A stretch of DNA of 64,000 nucleotides from Lucifuga dentata. Lineage: Eukaryota; Chordata; Actinopteri; Ophidiiformes; Bythitidae. Under the pieces are notes generated by a model. It saw only the letters and a program-made list of their open reading frames with translations. It searched no databases and had not been told where the DNA came from. The translations under genes and the position numbers were made by a program. Positions 11,340 to 26,033 of the stretch are shown in pieces. The stretch spans positions 1 to 64,000 of the forward strand of contig VXCM01001538.1 in the NCBI GenBank assembly GCA_014773175.1, given 5' to 3'. Position 1 is the stretch's first letter; each line of letters opens with the position of its first letter.

Positions 11340-14300
11340 GCATGCTGAGATGGACGCTTCATAAGAAGGTTCGGTCCAACCCTGCCAACAGCTTGACTCT
11401 GGTGCTAGTGCTGATAACGGAGCTGGAGAAGGTACTGCTGGCCGTGTAACTGCAGCTGTGGTGTCGTAATTTCGCTGGAATTGAAAATAAATCTATCAGC
11501 TCCATTTTATTTAGTACATGTTTCGACATGATGTGTATTTTCTCTGCAGGCTTGGAGATGGGATTGTCGCAAAAACATCATCCCTCTGCTCCACATGCTC
11601 ATGTACGCCGTCATTCAGGTACATCCTGCTTTCCATTTTGTTGTAGTTTAAAAAAATATAGAATCAAATTGCTTGTATGTACTTTTCTAGATTTTCTAGA
11701 CTCAAATGCATAAATGTAGAGATTTTCCACAGACTACGGAACTGTCTGCTTTCTGGTACTGTGTCTATTTTGTTTACTCCACCAACAACAGAGGTGTTTC
11801 AGAAACATCTTGTAAGATAATTCTCCAAATATACCTGCCTGACACAATGTATTGGTTGCTATGTATTGTTATGCAGCAAAACAAAACAACAACTATGTCC
11901 ATATTCCTGATAAAGTAAAGGACAGGTGTGTCACTTTGATTACCACCAAGGCAGGAGGAGTGCAGTTGGTCAGGTGTATTACTGGAACAGATAAATAACA
12001 GGAAGTGAATACTGTCCTTTACTGTAATTGAGACATCATCTTGTTTTTTTTCTGCCATATTTAAGTATTGATAAAGTGATAATCATCAGTTAGTAGCAGA
12101 TTAGTATTGCGTATGCTGACTGTAAGCTGTGAATCAGAATCACGGCCAGAATTCTTTTATTCGTCATGTTTAAGCGCACAAGGAATTTCTCTTGTTGCGT
12201 CGTGTCAGAAAATAAATAATAATGAGTATAAATAATATGTAAAGATAAAAAAAACTACAATATGTACAGAACAAAAACCAAATAAGCATAAAAGTAAAGT
12301 GCAAACAGGCAAACAATGTTGCACCGACAGTGGATATGAGTAAAAAATAATGTAAACAGATAGATAATTAAAAATTGTAAGTAAAAACTAAAAGTGTAGG
12401 TGAGAATAAATAAGCAGAGAGTGACATTTATGTGAACAGTAATAATGAATGTAGCGGTGATGATGACATGACACAGATGTTACTGTAGCTACATGAGAGC
12501 AGAGTGAGGGAAGAGTCTGAGTTTGTAAGAGTTTATAAGGGCTTATTAGAGTTTATAAGACTTTATAAGAGCTTATGAGTTTATAAGAGTTTATAAAGGC
12601 TTATTAGAGTTTATAAGAGCTTATAAGAGTTTATAAAGGCTTATTAGAGTTTATAAGAGCTTATAAGAGTTCATAAGAGTTTATAAAGGCTTATTAGAGT
12701 TTATAAGAGCTTATAAGAGTTTATGAAGGCTTATTAGAGTTTATAAGAGCCTATAAGAGTTTATGAGTTTATAAAGGCTTATTAGAGTTTATAAGAGCTT
12801 ATAAGATTTTAGAGTTTATAAGAATTTATGAAGGCTTATTACAGTTTATAAGAGCCTATAAGAGTTTGAGTTTATAAAGGCTTATTAGAGTTTATAAGAG
12901 TTTATAAGAGCTTATAAGACTTTATAAAGGCTTATTAGAGTTTATAAAGCCTATAAGAGTTTATAAGGGTTATGTCCTGGGGGAAGAAGCTGTGTAAGTG
13001 ATGAATACTCCTTGTTTCAGAGCTCTGAAAGCCTGAGGCTTTCATTTGTCTCTCTGAGCTCTATAAGAACGCTGAAAAAATCCTTTTAATTCATTCTTTT
13101 GTAACATTTTTAACTTTTGGCTGGAATCTATCTTGACTGTGTTGACTGATTGTTGTCTCGTGCATTACGATTTTGAATTTGAATTAAGTGTAAGATTATT
13201 TACTTAGTCAGTTCGACTGTAACTATTATGAATATTGCCTCCTTGTTCTTTTTATTTTATTTTATTTTATTTTTTGTCATCTTTAGCTCTTAACTGTGTT
13301 ACTGGTTTTATGAGTTGTACTGTATGTTTTTATGCTGCTTGCACACCTGAGCCCAAGGCAAATTTCCCTTTGGGACAAGTACATCTTATCTTATTTCATC
13401 TTTCAACCTCTGATTTCTCAAAGAGTATTTGTGTGTGTTGTGTGTACTGAATGTGTGTGTTGATCTTCCAGACAGCCTACATGCCAGATGAACTGTACAA
13501 GCGGGTTTATAACTCCTGTAAGCGGCTCCTGACGTTACCTCATCCCTACTGCACCGTGGGCCTCAGCTACACCCGACAGATAAAAACCGAACGCTATATT
13601 CCAGGTATTATTAGTACCATCATTATTCCAGGTCTTCTTCTATGTTTGATATTGTGGTGTAAATTAAAAACGAGCAGGTCGAGCTACACCTGTCTGAGAA
13701 TCACACACACTCTTCACCAGGGTGGAAAGAGTAATAAAATATTTTGCTCAAGTAAAAGTTGCTGTTACCTTGATGGAATTTTACTCAAGTATAAGTAAAA
13801 GTACTTGTGTAAAAATGTACTTAAATAAAAGTAAAAACGTATTTTGTTTCAAATGTACTCTGAGTAAAAATTACTGAGTTACATTGTTACCAAAAAATAC
13901 GAAAATACATAAATTTTAAAGAATTTAGCTGCAAAGTCTCCAAGTAAAGATTTAACATTGACTTTGCTACGTTTTTAAAACATGTTATCCTGTTGAGCAT
14001 TCTAATATTAACTGATATTACTCTACATTTGGAAGGAAAAAAGAATTGCACTTAATTTAACCATTTTAATATTTGACTAATGAGACATACATTTAATAAA
14101 AATTCCACACTGAAACTGCTCATGCTAGCGCTAAGGTTAAATTAACACATGCTAATGCTAAGGTCAGTTAACACTTGCTAACATTAAGGTCAATTAACTC
14201 AGTAGCCTTAATCAACAATAACGTGTATATTGTTCAGTAACTAGCAAAACTGCAACCCAGAAACAAGAGAAAGAATATTATTTTGGACAAAGATGTCAGC

Positions 14301-17300
14301 AAAGCTAGTGACTAGTATGAATACTTAACAGGATAAAGTTAGCTAACTTACCTCCGCATGCAGGTTTGATGCTGAGTTGTGATAAGCCACTAACTCCACA
14401 TTTTTCAGCAAGCAAAGTTTGCGTTGCATGCTGTAGGTGTGTGTTTTGTTTTGTTTTTTCCTTTATAAAGAAAAATGGGTCACTTAAATATGGCCAGGGA
14501 TTGTTTCCTTCTAATTCATCATTTTTCTGGTACTCTGAGCTCGTTGCCTCCAACTTTAGCATCGTGTCTATGGTTTTATTTCATTGCAGCCGCTGCAGTT
14601 CTTCCGTGCTTTTTTGCATCTGTAACATTTTTGGGGTTTTTTTCTCTCTGTAACAGATGTTAATTAAAGTGTACCAAAGTACAATGTTTGTAATTAACAT
14701 TACTTAAGTAAAACTACTTTTTTTAAAAAGTTACTCAATAAAGTGCAAGTACAGAAAAAAACCATTTCGTTACAGTAATGAGAGTAAATGTAATTCGTTA
14801 CTTTCCACCCCTGCTCTTCACACACTTTTATCTGCTTTTATAAATACATGTTGGTCATATACTGACCAGCTCTCTAACAACAAATACGAAGTAGAAGTTG
14901 TTTTTTGTTTTTCTGGTTCATCCACCTTCTGAGCACATAATCTGTATGAGAGCATTCCCCTTACCGGCTTTCATTGATAAATGTGTGTTTTTTTTTTCTG
15001 TATGAAACTAAACCAAATATCATTTAATTAAAAAAAAAAAAAAATAACAAGCATTCAATGATTTGGACGGGAGCAAACCACAGATTTAAAAATGAACTGC
15101 TAATGTGACGCATGCTAATTTGATCCACAGGTCTGATGTACCAGAGGATGGTCGTAGCAGAGCAGAGCCTAAAAAATGAGCACTACCCATTCCACGAAAA
15201 GTACGTTGGTCAACACAGTTGATAATTTGTGGTCTGTCTCTAGAAGCTTCAGGGAATTGAGGCTTATTTCCTCATACTGCTGCATGTTGTCACTGGAAGG
15301 CTTTGTCAAACTGCCTTGTCTAGCCTGCTGGATCAGTCTACATTTTCAGAGTTCCCATAAGCTCAGACATTCACCTTCCCTCTACTGACTCATCATTTAT
15401 CAAAATAGATATTATGCCTGTCCATGTCCAGCATTAATCTTGTCTCTCATCTAACTTCCTGCAGGGTTTTTGTGTTTGCTGACCCAGAGGTGTTCTCTGG
15501 TTCCTTGGGGCAAGTCGTGTCGGAGGATATTGAGGCGGCTGCATCAGCGTCAGGGAGGTTCCTCAGTCCTTCAGACCACATGTGCAGTGTGATCCAGCAC
15601 TCCATTCAGGCTGCTTTAGGAGAGGAGCAGTGCCATGGACCCAAGCTGACTCAGGCCCTGAAGGTCAGCAGTTTGTTCAGAACTTTTAGCTCATTTGTTT
15701 TCAGTTCTCATGTGATCTTTTCCTGTTATAGTCTGTGCTGCTCTTTTGCTTGCAGTGAGTTGTTCTCTGTATCTGCTGTTGCTGCTGTTTTTCTGTGGTT
15801 TTGTGCTTTCTGAGTTCTATTTTCGTTTCATCAGCAGACCTCAGGATCACTCAACCTCTTATAGTCAAATCTTTTGAAGCTTCAAGTGCAAAGATTCTGC
15901 ATTCCTACCATTAAATTTTCTCTGTTCAGCCAGTAAGATAAGTAGCTTTCTCAAATGTAAGATTATTGTACCCTTTAATGCTAACTTGTGCAATTAACTT
16001 GTGATACTTGTGCAATAGATGAATGACAAGTGCTCTCCCTTTATTCATTCCTGCACCTGACTGAGAAAAATGCACCAGTTGCTGGCTGTTATTTACATGG
16101 AAGGAGTAAAAAGAAATGAGTGGAAGGGAAAAAAATAAGAGTCCTTTTACATTAAAATTTTTGCAAGATCTTGCAAAACTTCTGCAAAAACCCAAGTGAT
16201 TCATATACGTCTGGGTCATTCTTGAAGCATGAATAGTAAACATAAATGAGTCTTTTGGATGCTGATAAAATACATAATAATACATAATTGCAGTGAAGAC
16301 AGCCACACTTACAAATTGATTGTGCACTTATTCCGAACCTTACAGAGTATGAGCTGCTTTGAAACAGCTGGAGGCTGCTGGAAGCGATTTTGTGCAGGAA
16401 TGTTACACTTTATCACAATCAACAACGTGGTTCACGTGGTTTACGTGGTTCAATAAAAGACATTCCAGATTAGTTGCAAACACTTAATGGCTGTAAGTGT
16501 TAAGTGCTAATTTTCAAAAACCTAAATGCAGACTGATGTCATCACGAGTTCATTTCGGTACTGTCTCTCTTGAAGTTGGTTGAAAAACAAAACAGTAAAG
16601 AGAACTGGATCTAAGGCCAGTTCTAAGATTTGTTTGGTCTGGTTCTTGTTTCTAGTTCTTGTTCCTTGTGTAGTGGAAAGAGACCAGACAGACTCACTCA
16701 CACTCATATTCACATCTATGGAAAACCAAAACCCGCAGAAATACAGGAAGAACATGCAGAAGCTCCACACAGAAAGGCCACAATCAGATTCAAACCCAAA
16801 AGCTTCAAATCAGATCAAAATCAAATCAACTTTATTATCCACCTTTGTAACCCAAAGATGGAAAGTTGTCTTTGGCTTGCCAACAAAAAAAAAAAAAAAA
16901 AAAANATTTTTTTTTTTTTAGAGGTTTTTTCTTTGCACAGGGAACTCTGTACCTCCGTCCTGAAGGTAGAAGCTGAATATGGTTATTCAGAGGATAGGAT
17001 GAGTCCTCTAAGATTCTGTGGGTCATTCTTTTAACTGACTTGTTATAATGATAGGATAGCAATTCTGTTTAAAGAATCCACCCATCCATTTTCTATACCC
17101 GTTTGTCCTGTTAAGGGTCATGGGGGGGCTGGAGCCTATCCCGTCATTAGGTGAAAGGTGGGGTTCACCCTGGACAGGTCGTCAATCTACTAAAGGGCTG
17201 ACACACAGAGACAGACAAATTCAACTCTACGGTTAATTTAGATTTTCCAATTCACCTGACCTGCATGTCTTTGGAGGTGGGAGGAAACCGGAGCATGTGG

Positions 17301-19258
17301 AGGAAACCCACACAGACACGGGAGAACATGCAAACTCCACACAAAAAGGACCCGGTCAGACTTGAACCCAGGACCTTCTTGCTGTGAGGCAACAGTGCTA
17401 ACCCTGAGCCACCATGCCACCCCATTAAAAGAATGAGTCATAAAATCTTCTTGTTGTAAGGTGACAGAGCCAAACACCAAGACACTGATCCAGCAGAGGC
17501 TTACACAAGTGACTGTGAAATCCTGAGCCAAACTAGGGCATAGGTTAGTCTGGTGGAACAAGTTCCATTAATACAGTATGTTACTGTCAGACATGGCATT
17601 GACGAGGTGACAGAAGTATATTGGACACATTTTCCATGCACAGTCCCTGTTCTTTACGTGTCCTACATGTCATGTGAAATATCCTCGGTGAAGACTTTGT
17701 TCGCTAACCTGCTTTGTGGAATTGTCTCCTGGATCTGGTCCAAGTAACACCTCTGCAGGATGCACACAAAGGCAGACAAACACACACAGGCACACGACTG
17801 ACCCTTCACCTCTTTGCTATTAATACAGTCTGTATGTGTTTATCTTCCTGTGTGTTTGTGTGCGCCTGCATATGTGTGTGTGTTTGTGTGCGACCGCGGG
17901 ACAGGACATGGATCAAGAAGTCGAGCCGCACTTTCAGGAAGTGTTGGAGATTCTGGAGCAGAGCGTGGAGGAGGGCGGCAGGGGGGANGAGCCGCACTTT
18001 CAGGAAGTGTTGGAGATTCTGGAGCAGAGCGTGGAGGAGGGCGGCAGGGGGGAGGGGGCCACATTGAGAAGCCGTCTCCAGCAGCTTTACCGCAAGATCG
18101 TCAGAAACACGGAGTCAGGTAGGACACAGAAATACAGTAAAACCATGCAACTTAAATGTTTTGATGAAGGTTCTCAGTCATCCAGGCGGTAGATAAGTTG
18201 TAGAAAACTCAGTCAGGTGAACTGGATTCAAGTTTTTAATTCTGAAACGTTTCACCATCCATCCAAATGGCTTCATCAGTCAGAAANCTGGATTCAAGTT
18301 TTTAATTCTGAAACGTTTCACCATCCATCCAAATGGCTTCATCAGTCAGAAATAGATGCATTTCTGTCTGATGACCAAAAGTAACAACACACATGAAACC
18401 AGATTCAGAGACGCAGGGATGTAGATTCTGAATTTTCTAACAGAGTTCGGTCATCAAAACTGTGACTGTGTTCCAAGAAAGCCAGCATAAAATCATATCA
18501 AATGATGCTTAAATACACAACACAGCCCAAGTGTGTGGACACCCTTCTGATTCATGGGTTCACTAATTTAATGATGGAGGAGGATTCATGATGCAGCGTT
18601 CCAGTTAGCTCCTGTAAAAAGAAAACTTTGTGTTCCAGTGTGTAATGGTGGTTTAGACTTAGATGATAATCTGTTTCTACTTTTGTGGCAGCATTTTGGG
18701 GGAGAAACTTTCATATTTCAGGATGACAAAGTTAGTTTGATAAAGATAATTTAATATGTTTGGGTCAGAAGAACACAACCAGCCTCAACCCCATCACCAT
18801 TAGTAGACTGGTGTGTTTATTGCACATTGAAATGGATGCATTTCTGACTGACAAAGCCATTTGGATGAATGGTGGAACGTTTCAGAATTAAAAACTTGAA
18901 TCCAGTTGACCTGACTGAGTTTTCTACAACTCATGCACCTTAAAGCTTTAGTCGACATGGACATGTTGGCATCATATCAGCTGTTACTGAGATCAAACGT
19001 GACCTTTCTCCAATCTGCTTACTTCCTTACAGCCAAATCAGTCGAGTCAGATCTCTGTATTTTTATATTTCACCGGATATCTATTTCCATGACATCCACA
19101 GTTATCCCTTCTGTTGTCATAACAGCTATGGACATGATCCCCTTCATCCCAGCTGGGAGACTGAGGGATGGAAAGGAGGAGGATTTAGAGAGAGGAAGTA
19201 AGGGGGGGTGTTGTTTTGAGTGTCATTGTGACAGTTTTGGTCTTTCCTTTGTGTGTGN

Positions 19259-19306
<48 letters not shown>

Positions 19307-22300
19307 TGCAGACCCATTGTTCTGTGGATCACTGTGTGACAGCCCTCTTCCTAACCCAGAGATGAGCTTCTACCTGTGGACAAAGGATCTGGATATCTGT
19401 GAGTGTCTCTGAGCACTGTGGGGCGGTCTAAAGGAGGTTTTTGCTACCAATTAGCCAAACTGAGCGAGACTACAACCGGAACAAAGTCCTCAGGATTAAA
19501 CTCAATAAACTGAAATGATCTGAATTCCAGAAAAATCCACCCTAAAATCTATTTCAAAACACTATGTGTTTCTGTTTCATGACCTACTTTATTGTTTGGT
19601 AGTAGTACATGACTAAACCTGTTTCACAGTGTGAAGGGAGGTTCATCATCATTCATCTGAGGAGGATGAAGGCCACGTGAAGGTGTGAATGTGGGTGTTT
19701 TTCAGTCTTAAAACACTGCTGAGAAACATCATGAGATCAGTTTTAACTTAACTTAGGCCAATCCAGGCAGTTTTAGACAACCCATAACACACAGGAGATT
19801 CTTTCTGTTTCTAATGGATCATAATTTGAGGAAATATCGTCTTGTTCAAAGCGAGTCTTGACTGCTGAATTATTTAACGATGAATGTTAAACTGTTCACA
19901 GGGCGAGAAGTGCGCAGGTGGTTTCGTTCCAGTTCCATGTCGGAGAACTTCGAACACCCCCTGGAGCAGGAGGACTTCAAGCCGGGTGATCTGCCCAGCG
20001 ATCCATCTCGCTACTCTGTCGCATCCAACGACAGCGGCATCAGCCTTCTCACCAGTGCTGATCCGCCATCATCATCATCATCTCTGGATCCTGGCAGCAC
20101 ACCAGGGTAACACTGCAAAAAGTAACTCTAGTACCTGTTTGTCAATCAACGGTTTGTGTTACTAATTAAAGGACCTCGTCAATAGTTTTCTATTCAACNC
20201 CCCCCAAAAAAAGCTTTTTTACGTTTTAAAAGAGACATATTAAAAATCCGCCATTATCTTAATTTTACAAAGCTCTTCCTTGTTGATACATTCAAAGAAA
20301 CATGAGCACCATACCGGTGGTTTTGCATGTTTGAGCCTAATAAATACTAGCCTAATAAAGCCTAATAAATACTACCTACATACTTGATACATTACTGCCA
20401 ACCATTTTTAAAAACATACTACTGGAGCAGTACATTTTAGAATTGTTTTTCCTACCTTCCAAGCAGCCATTGATTTCAGCTGATTCCACTCGCTATAAAA
20501 TCAACTTGGAGAAAAGTGAAACGTGGGATTGAGAGGTGTAATCAATCGCCGTTATATTTTTTTGTCGATTTCTTAATTTAACTGATTCAACATGGAGCTA
20601 CACAGAAGAAAATATATTATATGTCTCCGCCAGGAAATATAGTCCCAGGAGAAAAACTGCTTTTACCAGAGAAATTAAAATAACCAGGCCTTCTATGCTT
20701 GGGAATACATGTTTGCAGGCAAAACACTGAATTTTAAGGTGGGTGTATCGCCTAAATATTTGATTTTGAAATATCAGTATTAAATATTAAATATTTTAAT
20801 ATTAAATATGATTTTATGCTTTGGGAAATGGTTGGCAGTAACATAACATGTATGTGGATTATTATTACATTATTGGGTTCAAACATGCAAAAAACACTGG
20901 TATGGTCCTTTTCTTACAAGCCTTGCGCTAAATGTAATCTGTGATCTAAACAAATTTATAAGAGGATTGGAAGGATTGGCTATCACAGGTCTTTTAAATG
21001 AAAACTGAAATGTATTTTCATCATTAAGATGCACTGACCGTAATTATGAGTTATATATGTGGATTTAGCTCAGATTTACATGGTCAGAAAAAAATTCTGC
21101 AAAAAAGTTCTCATTATTTATAAACATCTTCCTTCTCCTAGTGAGCAGTTTACAAAGCTGACACGGCAAGGAGCAATCAAGCCGAAACCGTCTGCGAAGG
21201 ACAGGATGGCACAGATGGGAGAGTCCTTGGAGTACCAAGCGAGCCTTGGAGGAGGAGGAGGAAGGAGAGGCAGCACACTGCAGAGGCAGGCAGGGATCGG
21301 CGAGATGCAGAGCTTCAAGCAGCAGAAACCCTTAACAGCCAGGATTGTTGCCATGGGCGACGACCGGGTGCTGGGACACCTGGCAAAGGCTTACTACTCA
21401 TTCAGGTGAGGGACAAAATGCGTCCAGACGAGACAGGAGGCTTCTTTGGCTGGATTTACACTACAAGCCTTGATGACCAGTTCCGATTTTTTGCCTATAT
21501 CCAATTTTATGTTCAGCGAATTTACATTTTCTTTTTTAAGCGGCTCATATCTGATACCTGTATTTGCGCACATTTCTGAGACGGATGTAAACATAACTCT
21601 TCAGTGGATGAGAGAACTATTTAAAAATATAATCAGTGGGTTAAAACTTTAACATGCAGAGAGAANCTTCAGTGGATGAGAGAACTATTTAAAAATATAA
21701 TCAGTGGGTTAAAACTTTAACATGCAGAGAGAAACATCTGATAAGTTGCGTGAGCGTTTATCTCTCCTATCAGGACATGTAGTTTCAGCAGGTGTATGTT
21801 CATTGGTTAATCACTGATGAGAAGCGGGTGGAGTATTGCTGTAACAGCCAACTGTCACACTAACATGTCTATTTGACATTTAACACACATCAGTGTGTCT
21901 GATATATATAGATATATATATCTATATATCTATATATCTATAGATATATAGATATATATATATCTATATCTATAGATAGATATATATATCTATATCTATA
22001 GATAGATATAGATATATATAGATATATCTATATATATATCTATCTATATATATCTATCTATATATAGATATATATATATATATCTATCTATATATATGTA
22101 GTATGTCCTCCATTTCTGTTTACAGAGAGCGTCATCGTATTGATCACTTACATCATCCATATGCAGATAGGATAGAACATGACGTTGGAGTCAGAATGGG
22201 AAGGAAATTCCGATCTGTGTATTTAGACAGCAGTCGCNGAACATGACGTTGGAGTCAGAATGGGAAGGAAATTCCGATCTGTGTATTTAGACAGCAGTCG

Positions 22301-25300
22301 CATTAGTGGATATCCAGTACATATCCGATTTATTTCCACATATTGAAGTGGCCCAAATCGGACCTGAGCATATCCGATTTCATGTGGCTTTTTACCATTT
22401 ACATCTTCAGGAAATATATCCAATACATGTCGCATGTGCGCAAAAAATCGGAATCTGTTCGCATGTGCATGGTAGTGTAAATCCAGCCTTTGATAACAGC
22501 CTGAGGGTTTGGTGGAACCAGAACTGGAGCCAAGCATACTGACTGAATATTACTTCCCCAACTCATCCCTAAAATCTATAGTTCTTCACTGCACTGTAAT
22601 AGTTTTACAGACACTGTAACTTCTTCCACACTCTTCAACAATTCTTCCACGATTTCACAATTTTCAAATAATTACTATAAACAAAAAAGGACTGTAACAA
22701 CTTCATCTTTCAAGATACAGAGTTGAGTTCAGGTAATAAAACAAAAGAAATGGTGGGAAAAAGGAATCATGGAATGTTCACACAGATTAATGCTGTCATT
22801 TAATGTAAATAACCATAGAATTTACTACACTGAAGCACTATCATGTCACTATTTCACCTCTCACAAATTTTTGGTTTCTTTTTTCAGGAAAAGGGAAGCA
22901 CGAAAGCCTTATCTGACATTGAAAGTTAGTTTCCAGTTTTACTACATCCCTGTTTGCAAGGATCCAACTCCAGTCTCTGTTCAGGTAAAGCAACTTCCTC
23001 TTGTCACTTAACTTTCAATATCATGTGGAAGCTAAGACACCACCAAAGGTTTAAAAAAAAAAAAAAAGAAGACCAGAAGTTTGCAGGTTTATGAAAATGC
23101 ATTTGTACTGTGGTCACTGCATGTTAAAATGGCTGAGTCTTGTGTTTAGGGAAGTGTTTAGGGAACATTGCAGATATAAACCTCAGTCTTGTCGTCTTAG
23201 TATTGGCATGTTTGGCATACATTTGGTTCCACTTTTATGTTCCCTTTTTTTTTTTTTTTTAAGGAAAATCTCCCCTTGTCTAAGGGGAATCCCTGCACTC
23301 TTGGTTCTTACTTGGGCATGGTGGACCCATGGTACGACTTCAACATCAAATGTTTGGGTTCCATAATCCCCAACTTGGCTAAGATGGTACGCTACAATTC
23401 AATACTTCATTTTCACAGCACATGTATGTCAGATGTCGTTCAGCATGTGTAGTTCACTTTTTCATTTTAACTTACAAACTGCTGAAATGTCATCATATTT
23501 CCACACAACTTTCTGTTTCTTTGAGATGTTTGGACTGTTGTTCTTTGCATTATTGAAACACAGGAAGTTACATAACATCGCTCACCTTGAGAGAAATAAA
23601 TATGTTGATTTCTCTGAAACCACAGCGGCAGCCTGCTCGGTTAAAGAAAGAGATCACAAGCACCTAGAATGAGAGAAAGAAAAGCTGAATAAAGACAGAA
23701 GCTGGTAAAAGTCACGCAGAGTAAAATCTATTAAAATACATGTTATAGTAAATAATAACATCAAATGATATACTACTCTTTGAGAAGATTAGGAAGAAAG
23801 TTTGGGTGACTAGTCTTTGTTTTGACACGTGAAAGGCTGTTAGAAGCACTTTATTTTCTATAAATGTTTAAATTAAAAGAGATTTGTAAGTAAAGCTGTG
23901 TACTAACTGTTAAGCTGGGTTCACATGCTAAGCATTAGCATTGCCGCTGACCTGGGTGTTCAGCGTTCTACTTGCATATGAGCAGAGTCTAAGCAGTGCT
24001 TAGACTCTGTTCAGCTTGTCACAACTGATGACACGATGATTTACAGCACATCTGTAGAGTTTAAGTGCTTTCTTTACAAAATGTTGATAGTGAAATAATT
24101 TGCAGCTCACCTTCCTCAGACTGCAGCAGGATAAGTTGATGAGTATAAAGATTAAGCTGGACGTCTTTGCAAACCAAATTTGGCAAAAACTGGCAAATTT
24201 TTAGTACCGGACTGATTAAAAATTACGTGTTTATCACTTACTATATTCAACACTGAATGAGGTGCATCAGAAAGGTCAACTAACATTCAGTTGCCTTTCT
24301 GTGACACTTGATGCTCCCTAAATACTTTGACCAAAGTGTGATATACTAAGTATAATACTGAGTATAAGGATGTGGCTAAAACATGACAGGTTAATTTTAC
24401 ACGCCTCTCTTCTCTGTAGCAACAGGCAAACCCGAAGATAAAGGACTCTTTCTTGTCAGATGTCATTTCCTATTATGCGCGCACTGGACGGCAACCTGTC
24501 TACTTCACCATCTACTTTGTGAAGGTGATACGACTCTTTAGTGTAGATTTTTGTTTCTCATAGGCAAGAAATATGCTATACCTAGCACATACATACATAT
24601 CTAGTTATGTACAATCACATTATACCAAAAGATGACAAATACATGACTCTTAAGACAGATTTTCATTTGATTTCATTTTTTTGGTCACCAGATCTCCTTC
24701 TGCAGTAAGGATCCAGAAGAAGAAGTGTGTCTTACACATCTAGAGATCGAGTTTCCTGAGTTCAAAAAGATGGCAAATTCAGTTAAAGGTACATTTGTAC
24801 ACAATTTGCACATTTACAGTTTGGCTTATGTAGTTTTGAACTTATGTATGCGTATATGAGTCTGTCTGGACCCACTGGAGTTTAAGAACATGTTTGCATC
24901 TCAAACAGAAAAACATCGGAAGACCTCTGGGGAAATATTAGGAGCTGTTGTCTCAGTGAACTATAAAGAAGTGAGCTACTTTTTATGATCCATCATGAGA
25001 TTCCTGTCATTAATTTTATAGTTACTGGGTGGAAAAAAGCCAAGAAACTCCATGAGAAATTTCTCTGTTTTTGTGTATCCCCAGGTGACAATAAGTGGTC
25101 GAGACATCGACAGAGGCGCCTCATTCAGGACGTCAGGAGCTCAGATCAGCACTGTGCCCTCCAGCGAAACAGAAGGTTCAGATCATTTCTAACGCACTCT
25201 GTACTCTAATAACAGCCAAAACACATAGAAACTGATCCTGGTTCATCTGCTTTCCTGCTGATTCAGCATCATTTGTGTTGAAAAATATTAATCTTTTCAT

Positions 25301-25997
25301 GTGTAATTTTTTTGCTTTATTTTCTCCTTTGTATTCCAGATCTGGACTGTTTGACACTGACTTTTAATGAATCACACACAAAAAATAAAAATATGGTGAG
25401 TACAAATAATGCCTCTCAAATAGCACTAAGAAACCATCAAAAACAACAGTGGCATTATCTTGTTTGACTTGTGTTTGGTGGATGGATATGTTTGGATAAA
25501 AAACAGCTGAGATTTACTTTTAACATGAGCTAATATACAAACAAAGTCACTTATTTCCTTTGAAATTTTCAGGAGCCAAAGATTCGGACAAGCAGCATTA
25601 AGATTCGTGCGCTGGAGGGCAAATCTTTCACTGTTACACTGGACAAAGATTGTCGCAGGAAGTTCAAAGATGTGCAGAGGTGAGAGAGATCAGCAGAATT
25701 CATTTTAAAGCTTTTGAATAAAGCTCAAAAGAGGATTTAGTGTTTCAGTGCTGCTAGTTAGCAGAAAATGTCCAGTTTTAGACTCTTGGTCAAGTTAAGC
25801 TCTGTTAGCATAGCTTTATTTAGATTTTTTGAGTGAGGAAACAATACACAATAAATTCTGCATACTGTATAATTTATACAGCTTTTCACCCATTTAATTG
25901 ATTTTTCCATTCATATAATTATAATACTTTTTTTCTATCCAATGATGAGATGCGGAAGCTAAATGTACTGGATATGTATATGCTCAAGTATAAGCCG

Positions 25998-26033
<36 letters not shown>

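Noticed and set aside
12522..12966. CRISPR-like array
   Set aside because: Units are degenerate and contiguous without unique spacers, in a vertebrate intron; this is a minisatellite.
15424..15813. 129-codon ORF taken as a gene of its own
   Set aside because: Only 15465-15663 is coding, as pik3r6 exon 7; the remainder reads through the acceptor and past the donor at 15664 into intron.
17923..18053. A genuine internal protein repeat in pik3r6
   Set aside because: The two copies are identical at the DNA level and separated by N, like many non-coding joins in this assembly.
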